Shown: positions 48,898 to 63,100 of the stretch, one piece after another
How the letters are laid out: every line of letters starts with the position of its first letter
Position numbering within the stretch: the stretch's first letter is position 1
NCBI RefSeq assembly: GCF_015832195.1
Contig: NC_052017.1
Coordinates: 66,279,801-66,343,800, forward strand
Source of the DNA: Motacilla alba alba
Taxonomy: Eukaryota > Chordata > Aves > Passeriformes > Motacillidae
Length of the DNA: 64,000 nt
Reading direction: 5' to 3'
Position numbers and translations under genes: made by a program
Notes under the pieces: generated by a model
What the model was told of the DNA's origin: nothing
The model's input: only the letters and a program-made list of their open reading frames with translations
The model's database searches: none

Positions 48898-50358
48898 CCA
48901 GGAGAGCAGTGGCAAGGACCTAGCTTTTTCTTACCAAGCACAGAGGTTCATCAAGGGAGTAAGAATTTTGGAAACATTAACTTCTTCTGCATATTAGATT
49001 TAGCTTTGATAATTGGACAAGAGGAAAAAGGCTTTTATGATATATACAAACCCACTTGGAAAGCACATAAAATAGAATTTATAAAGCTGACAAAAGCCTC
49101 TGAGTGGAAAAATGTGAATTTTAGCCTCTTTTACATGTGATCAAGACTAATGAGAGGATTGATGCTAGAGTCTGTTCACAGAAGTTTGACTGGCCACAGC
49201 AGTGTTCATGCAAGCTCAGGGTGATTGGGAGGTGCCAGTGCTCTGCCAACTCAGTGCAAGTCCCTGGCATGCTGGAGTGCCAGGACATGGGCTGGAAGCA
49301 CCGGCCCAGATCCCAGGAGGGTAGTGCTTAACTTCTAACTGCAAGTTTTAAGTGAGTTAGAAATATATGACGTGTTGGAGTTGAATGGGGTTAAGCCACT
49401 TGTCTAGACTTAGCCAACCACATTTTGAAATAAAGCCTTTTAAGACTGAGACTATTCAGTGCAGTATTTTGAAAGCTTTATGCTACTGTACTCAAAATGC
49501 TGGGGATGGAGTGAAAACAGAGAAGACAAATCCCCTTCCACAGGGCAGCTAAATCTGAGGTTTAGATCTACAAATAGTTTAAATCCCCAGGAAGAACTTG
49601 CAAATGCCCAGAATAAACTCCCTATTCTTTGTCTATGGAACCTTTCCCACCCCGTCCCAGCCCAGATAAAGTCTCAAGTTCAGATGTAAACCAAATTTGC
49701 CAGCTGCAAAAGCTTAGAAGAGATATTCACAATAAACTGGCCCTCACTAAATAAAGAAAAAAAAATAACAGCTAGAAAAACTATACAATTCTCTTGCCAT
49801 TGGCTTGCTTGTGGACTCTGAAAATCCCTAATGAGTGGTGAGTGGGATGTGGCTAGCAGTCAGCAATGTCTCCTGCACACACACACTTTTTCTATGCAGT
49901 CCTCCAAGGAGAACAGAGGTTGTCTGCGTTTGACCACATTTTCATCCTTTTCTGCCTGCACCTAACCACAAAGAAAAAACAGTATCCACACAGTGCATTC
50001 TTTTCCCAGCATGAGAGCTGCTCTTCCACTTTTCCTTGGGACAGCTCATTTGCTAAAAAGCGCTTCATCTCGCAGCAAGGTAAGCTGGGATGCAAAAACC
50101 AGGACCATGAGCTTTATTTTTTGGGGACTGTCAGCCAAATTAGCTCTTGTAGGGATGTAGATCTATTTCTGTCTGCAAAGGATTATACACTGAAACCACT
50201 TCTGACAGTCCAAGTTAAACTGCAAAGAGGAGGAGGATGGGGATGGGGTAGGGGGTGAGGCCTTTCCCAATGTATGGATCAAAGACAAGAGTGTATATCC
50301 TGTCATTGCTTAAAAGCACTGGAATTTTTGCCAGATTACATGTGGTTTTCAAATTAAA

Positions 50359-50387
50359 AAAGAAGAAGAAGAAGAAGAAGAAGAAGA
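50359..50387. repeat. (AAG)n microsatellite
   Basis: About nine AAG units without interruption, preceded by a short A run. It is a purine tract in BMP6 intron 1, TTC in BMP6 transcript sense. Confidence 0.95.
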
Positions 50388-51404
50388 CTCTATGCTTTCC
50401 TTACAGTCTCAAAATTTCAGAAGTTTAAGGAAGCATCAGAAATAATGAGAAGCGGGTGATGCTGGTTACTGTGGTTCAGCCAATTGTCCAATTTCCCCTG
50501 CCTCTCAAAGTAAATAAAAATAGACAACTCCAGTGTTGTCAGGGAGGGGGAAATATCAACATCTTTCTAAGCCTTTCTGTTTCCTAAGAACAAATGTTCA
50601 AATAAAAAAAAAAAAACAAAATTCAAAACCAGGATCTCAACTGATCTATCCAATAACAGATTGTGACACACCAGCTTAATGTTCAGGACCGTGAAAAAGG
50701 CTCTAAAAGAAAGATTTACAAGATTCATAATCCTGTTGTAGAAACGTCCTTCCATCAGGCCCTGCTGATCAGAATATTTCCTTTGACATTCAACAACAGA
50801 AGCTGTATGAGGACTTTAAGAGATGATACACCTAAAAGAGCAACATTGATTTTAAATTCAGAAACATTTAATTGATTGTGCTTCCTTTTACTAAATCATA
50901 TAAAAAGTAAGCCACAAAGCAATATACACTAATTTAACTTATCTTCCCACTGTTTTACACAGCCACAAAATCAACACTGATATAATCTATGCCTTTCTGA
51001 GATAAATGTGCCAGTAGTCTAGGTTAAAGGAAAGGTCTGAATGAAGAATGTTACCACCACAGAAATGTGTTCCTCTTAAGATTTTATACTGTAGAGACTA
51101 TTGCATTCCTTAAAGTTATGACTAAGGCAAATTGTCCACATGCCACTCCAAAAAAGGCAGTATATTAAGCAGTTTCTTAGCCAGTCTTTCCTGAATTATT
51201 TAGACTTAACAAGGAATGATAAACCATCACCAAAAGTGATATTTCTGACAAGGCAGAAGAAGAAGACACCAGTTTCTTTTAGCTACTCGTTTTCAACATC
51301 TACCACTACAGTAACAATGCCAAAAGTCACCAGAGATACTGTGTGGTATGTTGGAAAACCTATCTTTTTGCCACTGAAACAGCAATAGAAACTGCAATAG
51401 CCCT

Positions 51405-51522
51405 TCTGGGTAAGGGCTTTTGAGGGCTTTGGTTTTGGTTGGGGGGGGGGGGTGTTGGGGTTTTTTTCTATTTTTTTGGTTTGTCTGGTTTGGTTTTGGT
51501 TTTGTTCGATTAGGTTTTTTTC
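51405..51522. repeat. G/T-rich low-complexity region with G12 run
   Basis: A G12 run (51441-51452) is followed by TGTTGGGG and many GGTTTT units. The + strand has quadruplex potential. Such GT-rich tracts occur in bird introns. Confidence 0.85.
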
Positions 51523-53584
51523 AGTTTCAGTATATGACCGAAGGAATGTAGAAGGTAAAGTCAGAAATGGGAAACTCCCAGTTGAGAAGTAGCAACACTT
51601 TCTTGCTTGACTTAGGTTGGACACTTACTCTCCTCTCATAGCCCAAGACTGACATGTTTGTTTAATGTAATTCATCCTGGCAACCTTTGAGGATGCAAGA
51701 GAACAGAGACTGCCAGGACCACTCTGTGAAGAACAATAGGGTTTGAAAAAAATATGTTCTTCTGGCTTTGTTTCAGCCCTCCACTGCCAGCAGTAATAGC
51801 ACACTATATTCCTTGAAACAGTTGAATACCAAGAAGTCCCAATCACAGACTTCCACAGGGTTAATTTTGTATTCTCAAGGACTTCGGTTTAAATATATAT
51901 TAAACATTAATCGTTTGAAATGTTTTGAGCCATAGCGTTGACCTGACCCATTAAAACAGAGCAGTCCCTAGGGGTGAAAAGCGTGTAGTCTTTTTAACCT
52001 GACACTTCACACTTCAGCAGTAATGAGACTAAAACCCAAATGAAGTCATGTGTCGCTTTGACTGGAGATAAACAGAGCTAGCTCTGCTTCACTTGATGAC
52101 CTCCCATAGTGTGGGAAGGCTCAGCCTGAAATTTTTCACATACATATCTAAGGCATTGAAACTCTTGTGACATTTTTCATTGTACAGTATTTTATGCTCT
52201 CATTTCAACCCTTTGATACTTCTCTCTGGGATTCTATTTTGCCTTAAATGGTTCTGCAAGTTCCTTTTTGAAACAAAGGCTGCTAAACTCACTGTTGATG
52301 CCATGTTTGTTTTCTTTCGTCATAATGAAGTCCTAAGTAATTGATTCATAGTCATTCTCATTACATGAAAACTTCAGCATGACCTTCACTGGGAAAGATC
52401 TGGTTTCATTCCAAAGTATCTGATCCATCTGTATAATTAAAATGCCATCTATTTTGAACTATTTAAAACAGAGATAAGCTGTGAGAAGAAAAGCAACCTG
52501 GGTAATGCAAAAAAAAAAAAACCAAAACCCCAACATCAGCATCTTAATGTCTGGACTCTGTAAAGTTATCATAGTTAAGTCCAGTCTCCTATTCAAGCTA
52601 ATCACTGTCTAGATAACAATCTCACCTGTACTGAATGGATCCAGAGGCCTTCTCATACCTGTATATCAGTATATGATTTCATAATTCAAAAGACAGGAGG
52701 CATGAACTGCACATTGTTAGACATTTACAATGAGCCCATTCGTGGCAGTCCAACTCACCAAGTGAGTCAACATCTGACAAAGGCCAGTTTGTTGTAAAGG
52801 AAAATATACATCTCTCCCTTCCTGCTTGCAAAGCAGGAAAACAATAGGGCACTAAATATCACAGATGGTTTAAGAAATATCAAGTTTTTATAATCATCAC
52901 AGAAAGAAAAAAATAAAGGAAAGCCCCCAGTGATGGCTTCCACTAACACAACCACCAAAGCACCCTTCACAGAAATGATGGAGGAAGCAAAGCACAGTTG
53001 ACGTGATGCTGGTTACCATATTTCTGATCAATTAATGGGAAACAAAAAGGTTTTTAAGAAAACAATGCTTTTGAATGGTACAAATATGTGCATGCAGCAC
53101 AGTACAGATTGTGTGTGAAAAGTATTTTTGTTTCTTTCAAACAAAGTGAGCGAGGCAGCTGCTCTGCTCTTCTCCTGATATAGAGAGGAGTTCCAGGATG
53201 CTCAGTGAGTGATAAGAGGCTCCCCTGCCCAAAACATCACATGTCTCCAGGATTCAGGAAAACAATATCAATCCTCCCTCCATTACTCCAAAATGTTCTG
53301 TTCTTCACGTGACATTAGCTAGGCAGGCTTTTAACTGTCATTCAGACTTCGGACCAGCAAGGCAGACCAAAAAAATGAGGAAGGCAAAAGGTTTGTTGTG
53401 ACAGAAACCAGCTTCCAGATGAATGAATGACTCTTCTCCCATTGCTCTGCAAAGAGAAGACAGAGCAGTCAGTTCCCCAACCTGACAGCAAACAAGAATG
53501 CCTTCCAGGAGTTGAACAGGAAAGCCAGAAAAGGGATGAGCCAAGAACCATAGGTTCAAAGGGCAAGGTCCCTTATGTTTCTTA

Positions 53585-53650
53585 GGGGAAATTACATGAT
53601 TTACACAAGGTCAGGAGGGAGCCAAGGTCTGAGCCACGATCCAAATTCAG
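53585..53650 (-). mobile_element. Possible second MIR-like fragment
   Basis: ACACAAGGTCAGGAGGGAGC and the following GTCTGAGCCACGATCC resemble the MIR core block (CCCAAGGTCACA ... GCAGAGCCGGGATTCGAACC) in reverse complement. The match is weak and short. Confidence 0.3.
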
Positions 53651-55404
53651 ATGTTTTTGGAAGCTTCATTTTTGACACAGTTTAGAGTGTTTCATCTTAT
53701 CAGAAGAGAGTCTGAGAGTCTGCCTTGATGTTCCCAAATTATTAAGTGCTCAACTAACCACATGTCCTGCAATTCCTCTTTTCTTGCTCCCTTCAGGACT
53801 TTCGGGGACAAGTATTTCCCAGGACCCCCAATCCCAGCTGGCAATAAACAAAGCAGGAGTGGTACCAATCTCCTGCACCCTGGGAAAGCACAGAGTAACC
53901 AACTGTTGGGGGTAGTCTGTAGCCCACATCACGGCCCTCAGCTTCCCCCAGCACCAGCCGAGCATTAGCACACTCTGGCTCTGCCATAATCCTCCCAGTG
54001 CAGCTCTTCATGCCAAGAGGGGAAGGTTGCAACAACAGAAACCCACGTCTGCAGCAGCACGGGTGACACCTGAGCATCAGTCTCTGGCATCAGCGCTGAA
54101 AACACAGTGCAGAGGAAGGTCTCCTGCCCTTCTGAAATGCAATCTTAGCATGTCCAAGCAAAGCCTATGTGCTGCGGCTCTGCAGAGCAATGAGGATCCA
54201 GTCCTGGGGAGTAGAGAAGTCACCCATGCATTCAGGGCTTGTTTTTTACAACCTTGATGTATTGAACATTGGAAAGATTTCTTTTTTTCCTTGAGACTTT
54301 TTTTTTTTTGTGTGGGAGGAGGAAAGAGCGCTTGTTCTTAGGAAAAAATTCTGTAACAGATTTTTGATGTAAAAGACTCTCAAGCATTTAATAAAGTGGA
54401 AAGTTAGTCTTTTTGTGGGAAAAAAACTCACAACATTTATAGCCTTCACACGTCTATGCCGAAGTTAGACCTCTTCAGAAGTAAATTTGGTGTTCGTCAG
54501 GCAAGGATTAGGAGATCACAGAGAAGAGTGGGGCAAAGATTCTTCATTGCATCTCTTGATTACTGTGCAGCTAGTGCAATTCAGTGTTTACTAACAGTAT
54601 TTTTACAGGTCATGCCTGAGTACAGCAGAAGACACAAGTGTCATTCCCTAGCATGGGGCCAGGACACAGGAGAGGAGTGATCACAATTTCTTGTAACATT
54701 CTCTCCTTCTCAGCCTACAGAATATAATCTGCAAATGGAGATAACTTCACCCCTGTTTAGTCTGCATTCTGCCCCACCATATCAAGGGAAAAGCTCCCTG
54801 GGAGGTGCTCTTAACCATCACGAGGCAGGGGAAGGTACAGCTGATGCCTGAGGAGAGCACCACATGGGGTATGAGGACATACCATGCCAGAAACCCAGAG
54901 ACAAGACCCAAAATTCTTGTCTCAAAATGCTCCGCATGACACATAAACAGACTAAAAGCTACTTCAGCTCTCAGCTAGATCAAAAGCAAGAAAAACTTTT
55001 TGGCACAATAAAAGAGAAAGCAAGCAAGGCTTTATCATATGATTCCAATCACAGACAAGAGGCCTTTCAGCCCTCCAGAGATTAGCTTGAATGAGCAGCA
55101 TAGGTTTGGGGCAGAATAACTCTCCATTTCTTAGGAAGTTAATCTGTCTAATTTTGGAGGGGGCTGGTGAGGGGGCTCTCCTCCTCAGGAGATAAGCTGC
55201 TTTTATAGACTTGGCAATTCTTACAGCTGCCAGGGGCATTAGCAAGGCTCATACACACAGCGTGATCCCCTCTGCTTTCAGTAAGAGCAAAGCTAGAGCT
55301 GCTGGCAGCCCACTTTACAGCCATCGGGTCACACCACTGACAAACAGGTTCCCAAGCCTTACCAGATTGTTTGCATTAGTTTACAGGAGACTTCCATTTG
55401 TGGT

Positions 55405-55436
55405 TTTGTTGTTTTGGGTTTTTTGGTTTTTTTAAA
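55405..55436. repeat. GT-rich simple tract
   Basis: TTGTTGTTTTGGGTTTTTTG followed by more T. Low-complexity sequence in BMP6 intron 1. Confidence 0.8.
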
Positions 55437-56070
55437 TAGGAGGCAAGGAAAGTATCAGCATTTCCCTCAAGCATAACTACATTTCTGACATGTTAATTGC
55501 TGCTCAGAAAGCCTGCAATTAGCCAAGCCTAACTTCATTGCTCTCCATGTCTATCATCGAAATCATAATTTCAGACCAATTAAAGGAGCCCCTCACCCAC
55601 CTGATGAATCGGGTCAGGCTCCTTTGACACAAAATCCCTTTTGTGGTGGATACAATTACTTGAGGGATGATGCTGGCCCTGTCACCAGTTGGAACAAGGC
55701 TCTTTCTTCAATAAAATTTTACTGACAGAGAAGGTCTGCTTCCTGCCCCTGACAGAAAGAATACAAAACTACTTTGAGACCATCTTTGAATGCCATCCAT
55801 CCCACCTGCTGACTGGCTATGCTTTATGAGCAAAACCCCACAGTTCATACCTAGCTAATGCAAAAGGCTACTCGCATTCAAACCTCCCCATATCATTTGT
55901 GTCTTGCCATGCTCCTCATAATCATCTTTCATTTACTAGTGCTCTAATATTTTGGCCACATCCTCATGATAGGATCTCTGAACTGTGGAGGTTAGAGAAA
56001 GCAGCAACACAGAGGTCTCTGAACAGATCCCACTATGTTCCCATGCCTCCTCTGAACAAGAACACCACCA

Positions 56071-56143
56071 CATAACATAACATAACATAACATAACATAA
56101 CATAACATAACATAACATAACATAACATAACATAACATAACAT
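56071..56143. repeat. (CATAA)n pentanucleotide microsatellite
   Basis: Fourteen perfect CATAA units plus CAT, 73 bp without interruption. The perfect array also creates artefactual ORFs (repeating Met-Leu-Cys-Tyr-Val) on the minus strand. It is likely length-polymorphic. Confidence 0.98.
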
Positions 56144-59100
56144 GCCCAGGTACTGCTTCCCTGTTGTTTCTATCACAGTTTTCTTTCTCCACATGTGTGG
56201 CAGAGTGCTGCCAGGAAGACCATCAGAGAGAAGAGAGACCCTGTTAGCAATATCCATTCGTATCAGAGGATGAAATACACAGTCTAATCACGGCATCTAC
56301 CCTTACTCGTTTTGGATACTCGCTGTAATTAGGATATCAGCAAAATGTGTCCATGATGGCTCTTTAGCTGCCTGAAGTACACAAAACACCCCTAAATACA
56401 TTTGCCTCCTACAAACTCTCATCTGTATCTCTTGATCCAGATTAAGATAATCCTCGAACTAGGTAGGGGGTTTCAGAAGCTACTGTCAACATAGAAGGGA
56501 TTATTTTCAGTGACACATCATTTCATAAACATGGTTGCAGTATCTGCCATAGAGAAAATAAGTTTCCTGAACAATACATCCCCATAAATTCTGCTTGTAG
56601 ATTAGAAACCACTCCAGGGGGGTGACTATCTTTGTGTTTTTACTTCATTACTACAGTTTATATACAGAGCAACTGTGGAAGGGTAGTGAGGTACAAAGTT
56701 CTACTATTTATTTTGTCTCTTTCAAAATTCATCTAGTGTTTCACTGTGAATTGCCTGAACAGCGTAGTATAACAATAAACTTATATTCTGGACCTTTTCA
56801 GCCATTTCTTAAAACTATTGATGAGTATATTGGAAAATAAATATGTAAGCAACATGTGACTGGGAAAAATCCATTTGAACCTTGTCTCTTAGTAGATCAG
56901 AGCATCAAAGCCTAAATTCTGTGCCCTTTTTCCACAGGAGCAATTGTAACACAGGTGCAGCTGAAGGTGAAATTTACTCCTAAAACATGGTAAAGAGGAA
57001 ACAATTTTCCCTTCATCTGGATTTGCTTCTCTTTAAGAAGCACTCACACCCAACCAAGGCAAAAAACAGCTTCACAGTGCAAATTCTCACATGTTTCTAT
57101 CTAATGCATTTCAACAGCTCAAAAGACAATGATAAAGAACTCAACTTCGCTCTAGCCAATACTTGATTGATAACAATTAAAATCATAATCTAGTTGATAG
57201 ATAACAATCAAAAATGAAGCTTTTAAATAAAACAGAAACAAAGAAACAAAGCCTTCCACAGCAACCGCAGCCTAGGTTTGAAAAGCAGAAGTACGTGGCC
57301 ATTTTAATATAGAGAAAAGTGAGAAGGATGCCAAGGTGCGGCCTTAATCAAGGTACACACCTTCCCTCTGCAAGCGGGGGCAGTCTGACATGTGAGAAAA
57401 ACTGCTGTTAAAACAAGGGCCTGTTATGGTTAAGGAAAAGTAAAAATGACCCCAGTAACTACAGCATCACTCTGGAAACCCACATTTGGCTGCTGGCTCA
57501 CCAGTAGAGTCAGGAACAAACATAGCATGGCATGCACAGATACAGCAGAGCAACAGGAGGAGAAGACCTTCCCACATGCTCTGGGTGGTACCAACAGCAG
57601 CAAGCCAAAACTTCTCTCTTCACATCACCTTCATCAGACAAGGGTGCTCAGATTCCCAGTCCCCATAGGGGTGGCAAGACTCAGCAGGAAAAAAACAACA
57701 ATTTCAAGAAGAAAGACATGGAAGGCCTTTAGCTAAAAAGGACAAAAGAATTATAACCATATTTACTGTGAATTCAAGAACTCTTTTTTTTCCTCCTCCA
57801 AAGGCTTACAAGCAGTAAGAAGAAAACTTCCCATGGGTCAGTTAAAGGCAGCATGGTTCTGTACCAAATGCAGGTGTTAGCCTGGGGGTATTCCTGTCCC
57901 TGAGCCTTGCAGCTGAACCACAGGGGATGCTGTGCTGAGGATGACTCCTCCAGTTCACTGGAGAAGCCTAAGCAGAAAATACCACTGTTCAATCATGCCC
58001 TTTCCTACATATGACACACCTGCTTCCTCCTGTGACTAATCCCCTTTTCTGTTGTGGAAACATCTGGTTATGAAGACAGCGTGGGCACGGAGAGGCAGCT
58101 AACAGCCTACGGCACTTGCTGACAGTCCATAAACATGGGTAATGGGAAGACTGTGAAGAACAAATAGGCTGTCCTGCAGTGACAGCATGATTAAGTACAG
58201 CCTGCCAAACACAGGGTCTAAACCAAAGGCCAACAAAATGAACAGGAGCTTTTCTGGACAAAGATGCCAATGGCATCCTTAGCAAGGCCTAAGTTGCACA
58301 TACCTGGGGCAGCAGTGCCACTTGCAAGCCACACTGCCACCAAGGACGGTCACAGGAACCCAGCACCTCCTTAAGTCAAGCCATGTGGGCTCAGCTTCTG
58401 GTGCTCTTAAATCTCACTCTACACAGAGTCTCATTTGAAGTCTGGGCAAGTGAAGCAAATTGCTCCTCTCAGAGGAGCAACCATCTGCCTGCAAGCTGCT
58501 GCTGTCACAGAGAGCCTGGGACTGGAACAGCTTCATGACAAATCATGCCACTTACCAGATTTCTGTGACAGACAGAGGGAAGAGGTATTTTTGAGGATAT
58601 TTTTTGGGTGGGATTTTAAGAACACCTGAAGCCTTTTCAAGGAGTTCCCTACAATCCCAGTTGACAGAGGCTTTCATTAGTTCTCATCTGTGCGTGTTCC
58701 ACATCAAAAATCTTAATTCAAATCCTACCTTACTTGGGACCCAAGATACTGTCCTCATTGTTCATGAAAGCACATGTGAACATTTAACACACAAAGCAAC
58801 ACAAAGACAGAATAAAAAAAGTTATACTCCAACTTGCTCTGCCTAATGAATAAAATGTTCTCTGACCAGACAGTCAGGATGATAACAAAAGCTCACTTAA
58901 TATGCTAACAAAAAACACCATGAATTTTGTCTTTGGTTTCTTTTAGTATTGTTAAAACGTGCTTAGGCCAGTCTTCAAATACTTTTTCTGATCTCCATTT
59001 ACTGCCTGAAGGCATCTCTCCAAATGCATTCTTTCCTCCCCATCTCCAGTAATTGTCTATATTAAAAATACTGGGGGTTTAACTATAAAAACTGAATATA

Positions 59101-60093
59101 AGATTTAGTTCATACATCCAGAGTTACAAGAAACTTCTTACTGTTCTTAGTGACAGTAGGTTTGTAATGATGCAGGTGTTTCCACAAAGATTTCTCCTTA
59201 CTAGCCCTGCTGTGCTGAAGCATGCCCTGAATGAATAAACTCCTGATGAAACATTTGTAACCTTTCTAGAGGGGGACAGGGATGGGAAGGGCAGCAGTTT
59301 TTCCCAGTTTAGGTTCTAAAAGAAATGTCAACTGGAAGCCATCTCAGGAGGAGTTTTCCTTGCCAATTCCTGTGGAAAGGCTCCTTAATAGACACGAGGG
59401 ATGCAGCCACCATATCCCCAGATGGAGGAGAGAGGACACCAGTGGAACAGCACAGCAGAGTGTGTATTGCTGCTGCTCATTCCAAACCTGTCCACAGAAC
59501 TCCTAAGGAGGACCAGGTAGTGGTTTAACCCTCCTGTTCTACAAGGCAACACCTACATTTTTACAGGGCTCACTCCTACAAGCAACATGGATTGCAACTT
59601 GTTTGTAATCAGAGGCAGAGAGAGGACTAGGAGCAACCTGGAATCATGAACAGGTCAAGGCATGTACTAAATGTCTGGTCAAGGATGCCCAGTGGCAGCG
59701 TAATAATGCAGAGACTTCTGTTAGTTTTCTGCCTGTGTTTCTTTGCAGACTGAGTTGCTGACAGTTGAGGCTGGAGCACTTGGGTCCAAGACTCCAGCAG
59801 ATGTGTCTCCATGAGCTTTGCACTTGTCCAGGCTCCCACCAGGAGATCTTTCTACCATTGCAACCTTCAAACCTTCATCTGAACACAGCTGTAGAAATCC
59901 AGCTGTGAAAAAATGCAAAGTATACCAGCAAAACAATGAGTTTCATAACTTAAAATACTGCTTTCACAATTTCCTATGAATTTGGGGGCTTTTAAACGTG
60001 ACTCCAGAGACAGCAAAAACCACCGTGCTTTACCATTTCCCTCTTCCTATTCCCTTTTGAATTATTGGCAAAGTTACTCACTGAGTCTAGTTT

Positions 60094-60150
60094 TAATTAG
60101 ACTGTGAACTCTCCTAGACAAGGATTGATCCTTATGTAAAGTGCCTTCAC
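60094..60150 (+). mobile_element. Ancient LINE/SINE 3'-end fragment (L2/L3-like)
   Basis: TTAATTAGACTGTGAACTCT, then GACAAGGATTGATCCTTATG and TAAAGTGCC, follows the order of the conserved amniote repeat motif (TTAGATTGTAAGCTC ... GGGCAGGGA ... TACAGCGCC). The family cannot be fixed by eye: L2, CR1-L3 and CORE-SINE tails share it. Confidence 0.45.
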
Positions 60151-63100
60151 AAAAGGAGAACACCAGTTCAGATCAAGGCTTCCAGATGTCAGCATAAACA
60201 AAACAAAACAGTATGTACATAAATTTCAATGCTTGGAGTGGCTCTTAAGGCATAAAAGGCCAGTCGTGTATGCACTTATTTCACCAGGAAAACTGCCTTT
60301 CCAGTTTTAAGCCCCACAAAAGCAAAGGTAGTTGCTGAGAATTGCTTGAAGACTCAGGAGTGGCAAGATACACATTCATACTTTTACAGCCATCAATTGA
60401 CATTTTCTTAGCTAATTAATATGCCTGCTACCAGCATAAGTGAAAGATACTAGAGCATACATCAAACTGTAATAAGCTTTTACAATCAAACTGTTTGGAA
60501 ATGTAGCTCCCAAGTTCATATTTAATACGCTATAATGTTTCCAAGAGGGAACAATATTTTCTACTCTAATTCTATTATGTAAAAAATATGTTTTCCCTGC
60601 CAGTGAAGCATATGGGGACAGTTTTGCTGTTGTTAATAAATGAAGTCATGCAGTACAGATTTTCACATTTAGTATTCTGAAACTAAGCCCTTTTTGGTAA
60701 AAAAACTTGGCCAAAAATAATCCTAAACAGAAGTGAAATTAAGTGCTTTCCCATAATCTTCTCTAAAGGGTGAACTTCTACACAGTGGTTTTAAATAGTC
60801 ATTGAAACACAATGATCATGGGTGACAAAGCTTCTCAGCGTGGATCTTTCACTGAAGTCAGTTGGTAACCGCTCTGTAACAGGAGGGAGTTGCAGAAAGA
60901 GGCTCTCAGGAAGATGCATGGTTATGCTTCTCAAGCTACACAGAAAAAAGCAGTGCTCTCATTCAGTTGAACCCAAATGCTTCATCAGTCCTCCAAAATG
61001 GTGTTCACATGCACAGCTTTTCAAGTTGCCTGCATTCCACTCAAATTTTAATGAGTCTTTTCCAAGTACACAGGTTTAAGTATCAGCTTCAGCTTGTGTG
61101 GTGTTCAAACCTAAATCAGAAGCAAATAGATTTCAAAGGGGAGCTGTCTATCTAAGCTAGCATCTGGGCAGGACTGGTAAACCTACATTAACTGAAAAAA
61201 GAAATCAGACCTTTTATTTATTAGGAATAAATGTGCCTCACTTCAGGATATAAAAAAATCCCAACTCTTACTGTTTCATTAACCTTCAAAAGTGGTTTTG
61301 TCCTAAAGAACACCTTCAAAAATATGAAAGCCAAATGCACCTTCCTAGCCTGATATTTTTCACAGCACATTTCCTAATACTGCAAATGCTGTAATAATGA
61401 TAAAATCATAGGAAAAACTTGCTGCATAACTTTTTTGCTGATACCAAACTGCGTCTCACCACACTAACTCTGAAGAGTTTACTTCAGCAGCAGATAAGCT
61501 CTGAAACAAATCAACTGCTACAACAGAATGAGAAAAGAGCTCAAATCTGCCAAATGCCCAAAGTATGGAAATGAGTTAACTAGCAAATGCCATCCCTGTT
61601 CTTGTCCCTCCTGACTCAGCAGGCAAAGAAATGGCATTTGATTTTGCATGAGACCATACGAGTCTGGCATGTTCAGCTTTAACCCACTTAATCTGGCATG
61701 GGAGATGCAGATCGGTGACAGTGATGTAGAAAGGGCAGTATTGACAGGAGTGACACAACTCAAATACCAACAAAAAGCTACTCTCAAAAGCTAAGTTGGA
61801 AAGTGTTTCAAATGAGAAATCACTTCCAACCACCTGCAGAATAGTAGTCCACTCAAGTGAAAGAGAGGTTAGGGTCCATCTCTGATCCAGCTGTGTGAGG
61901 AAATTGGACAACAGGCATGAAGGACAGACGTGGCAATATCTTCATAATGATTACTTACAGGTCATTCTCTTTCATGGGCACTCTGACTCCAGCCCAGAGG
62001 GTGAGTGTCACCAGATTCCTGCCCCAACCCTCTTCTCAGGTATCCTTGCGACCTTCTGGCTTCCCTGATGCATGAGCACATATTGAATGTGAGCCCAACC
62101 CAACTCAGCCAACCTCACGCATTTCCCTGCTGCCCCTGGACAGGAAGGACCCCAAGCAGTGGTGGTGCCCTCTGACCCTGCTGCTCCTCTGCCACAGGCA
62201 GCCTCCACTTCACCCTCTGCTGAGGATCCCCAGAAATCAGCTCAAGCAGATGACTATCCTTCAGGCCCCATCATTCCTCTCCAGGACACAAAGCTCCCTG
62301 CCAGCCCACATAAAAATCTACTCTATCCAGATTTGATTTCTCAGTGCTTCTTCCTTCCATGCCAGAACTGCCTCCACTCCCTGTGCTCTCCAAGAAGCCA
62401 GAGCACGATGGCCATTTATTAAAAGAGAATGGCAGTGTCTTGCACTTCCTTTTGCAAGACCACACAGCCAATTTAACTCGTTGTTAGGGGTGGCCAGCTG
62501 AGCTCTTTTACAAAAGAATCGCAAAATGCAAAATCATTTTACCACTTGTCTCTTTATCCAGCAAACTCTTTGGTTTGGCATCCAACCTTCCAGCTGCTGC
62601 TCTGAGAGTCTGAACTGAAAAAAAAATCAACCTTATTTCTCAGAGTTGTGAAGATGTCTCAAGCAATTATCTGCCCAGCCCGGACTTGACAAAACAATGA
62701 AAAAAGAGCTGACAGGCCTTAGAGTTAACAAAGCTGGACCAGACTCTCAACCAACCAATTCCATCAGCATCCTCCAGTCACGAGACATCTGAAATCTGCT
62801 GTTATAAAACTTGAAACCTTGTTGGGGAAAGCAGTCCTGGATTTATTGGCCCACACAACAGAAGCAAACATGGCTGTAACAACCCTGGAGCCTTCCAACA
62901 GCATTCACTTTTCCTGCACTTCAATGAAGAAAGGGACCAACAAAAAAAAAAATTGAAAGAAAAAGCAGCAGATGAAATATATTCGTGATTTTGAAAACAA
63001 GTTAAGAAACAAACATCTTTGTAAGAAGGCAAGTGCAGAAAGGATTCATGTTTGGACTTCTTCCCCCAAAACGATCCACAGAAATCTGCCTGCTGAAAGG

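Noticed and set aside
51405..51522. Interstitial telomeric repeat
   Set aside because: Units are GGTTTT-like and irregular; no TTAGGG array is present.
55936..56257. Three minus-strand ORFs with a repeating MLCYV peptide
   Set aside because: They are produced by the CATAA microsatellite, whose 5-bp period has no stop in these frames. They are not genes.
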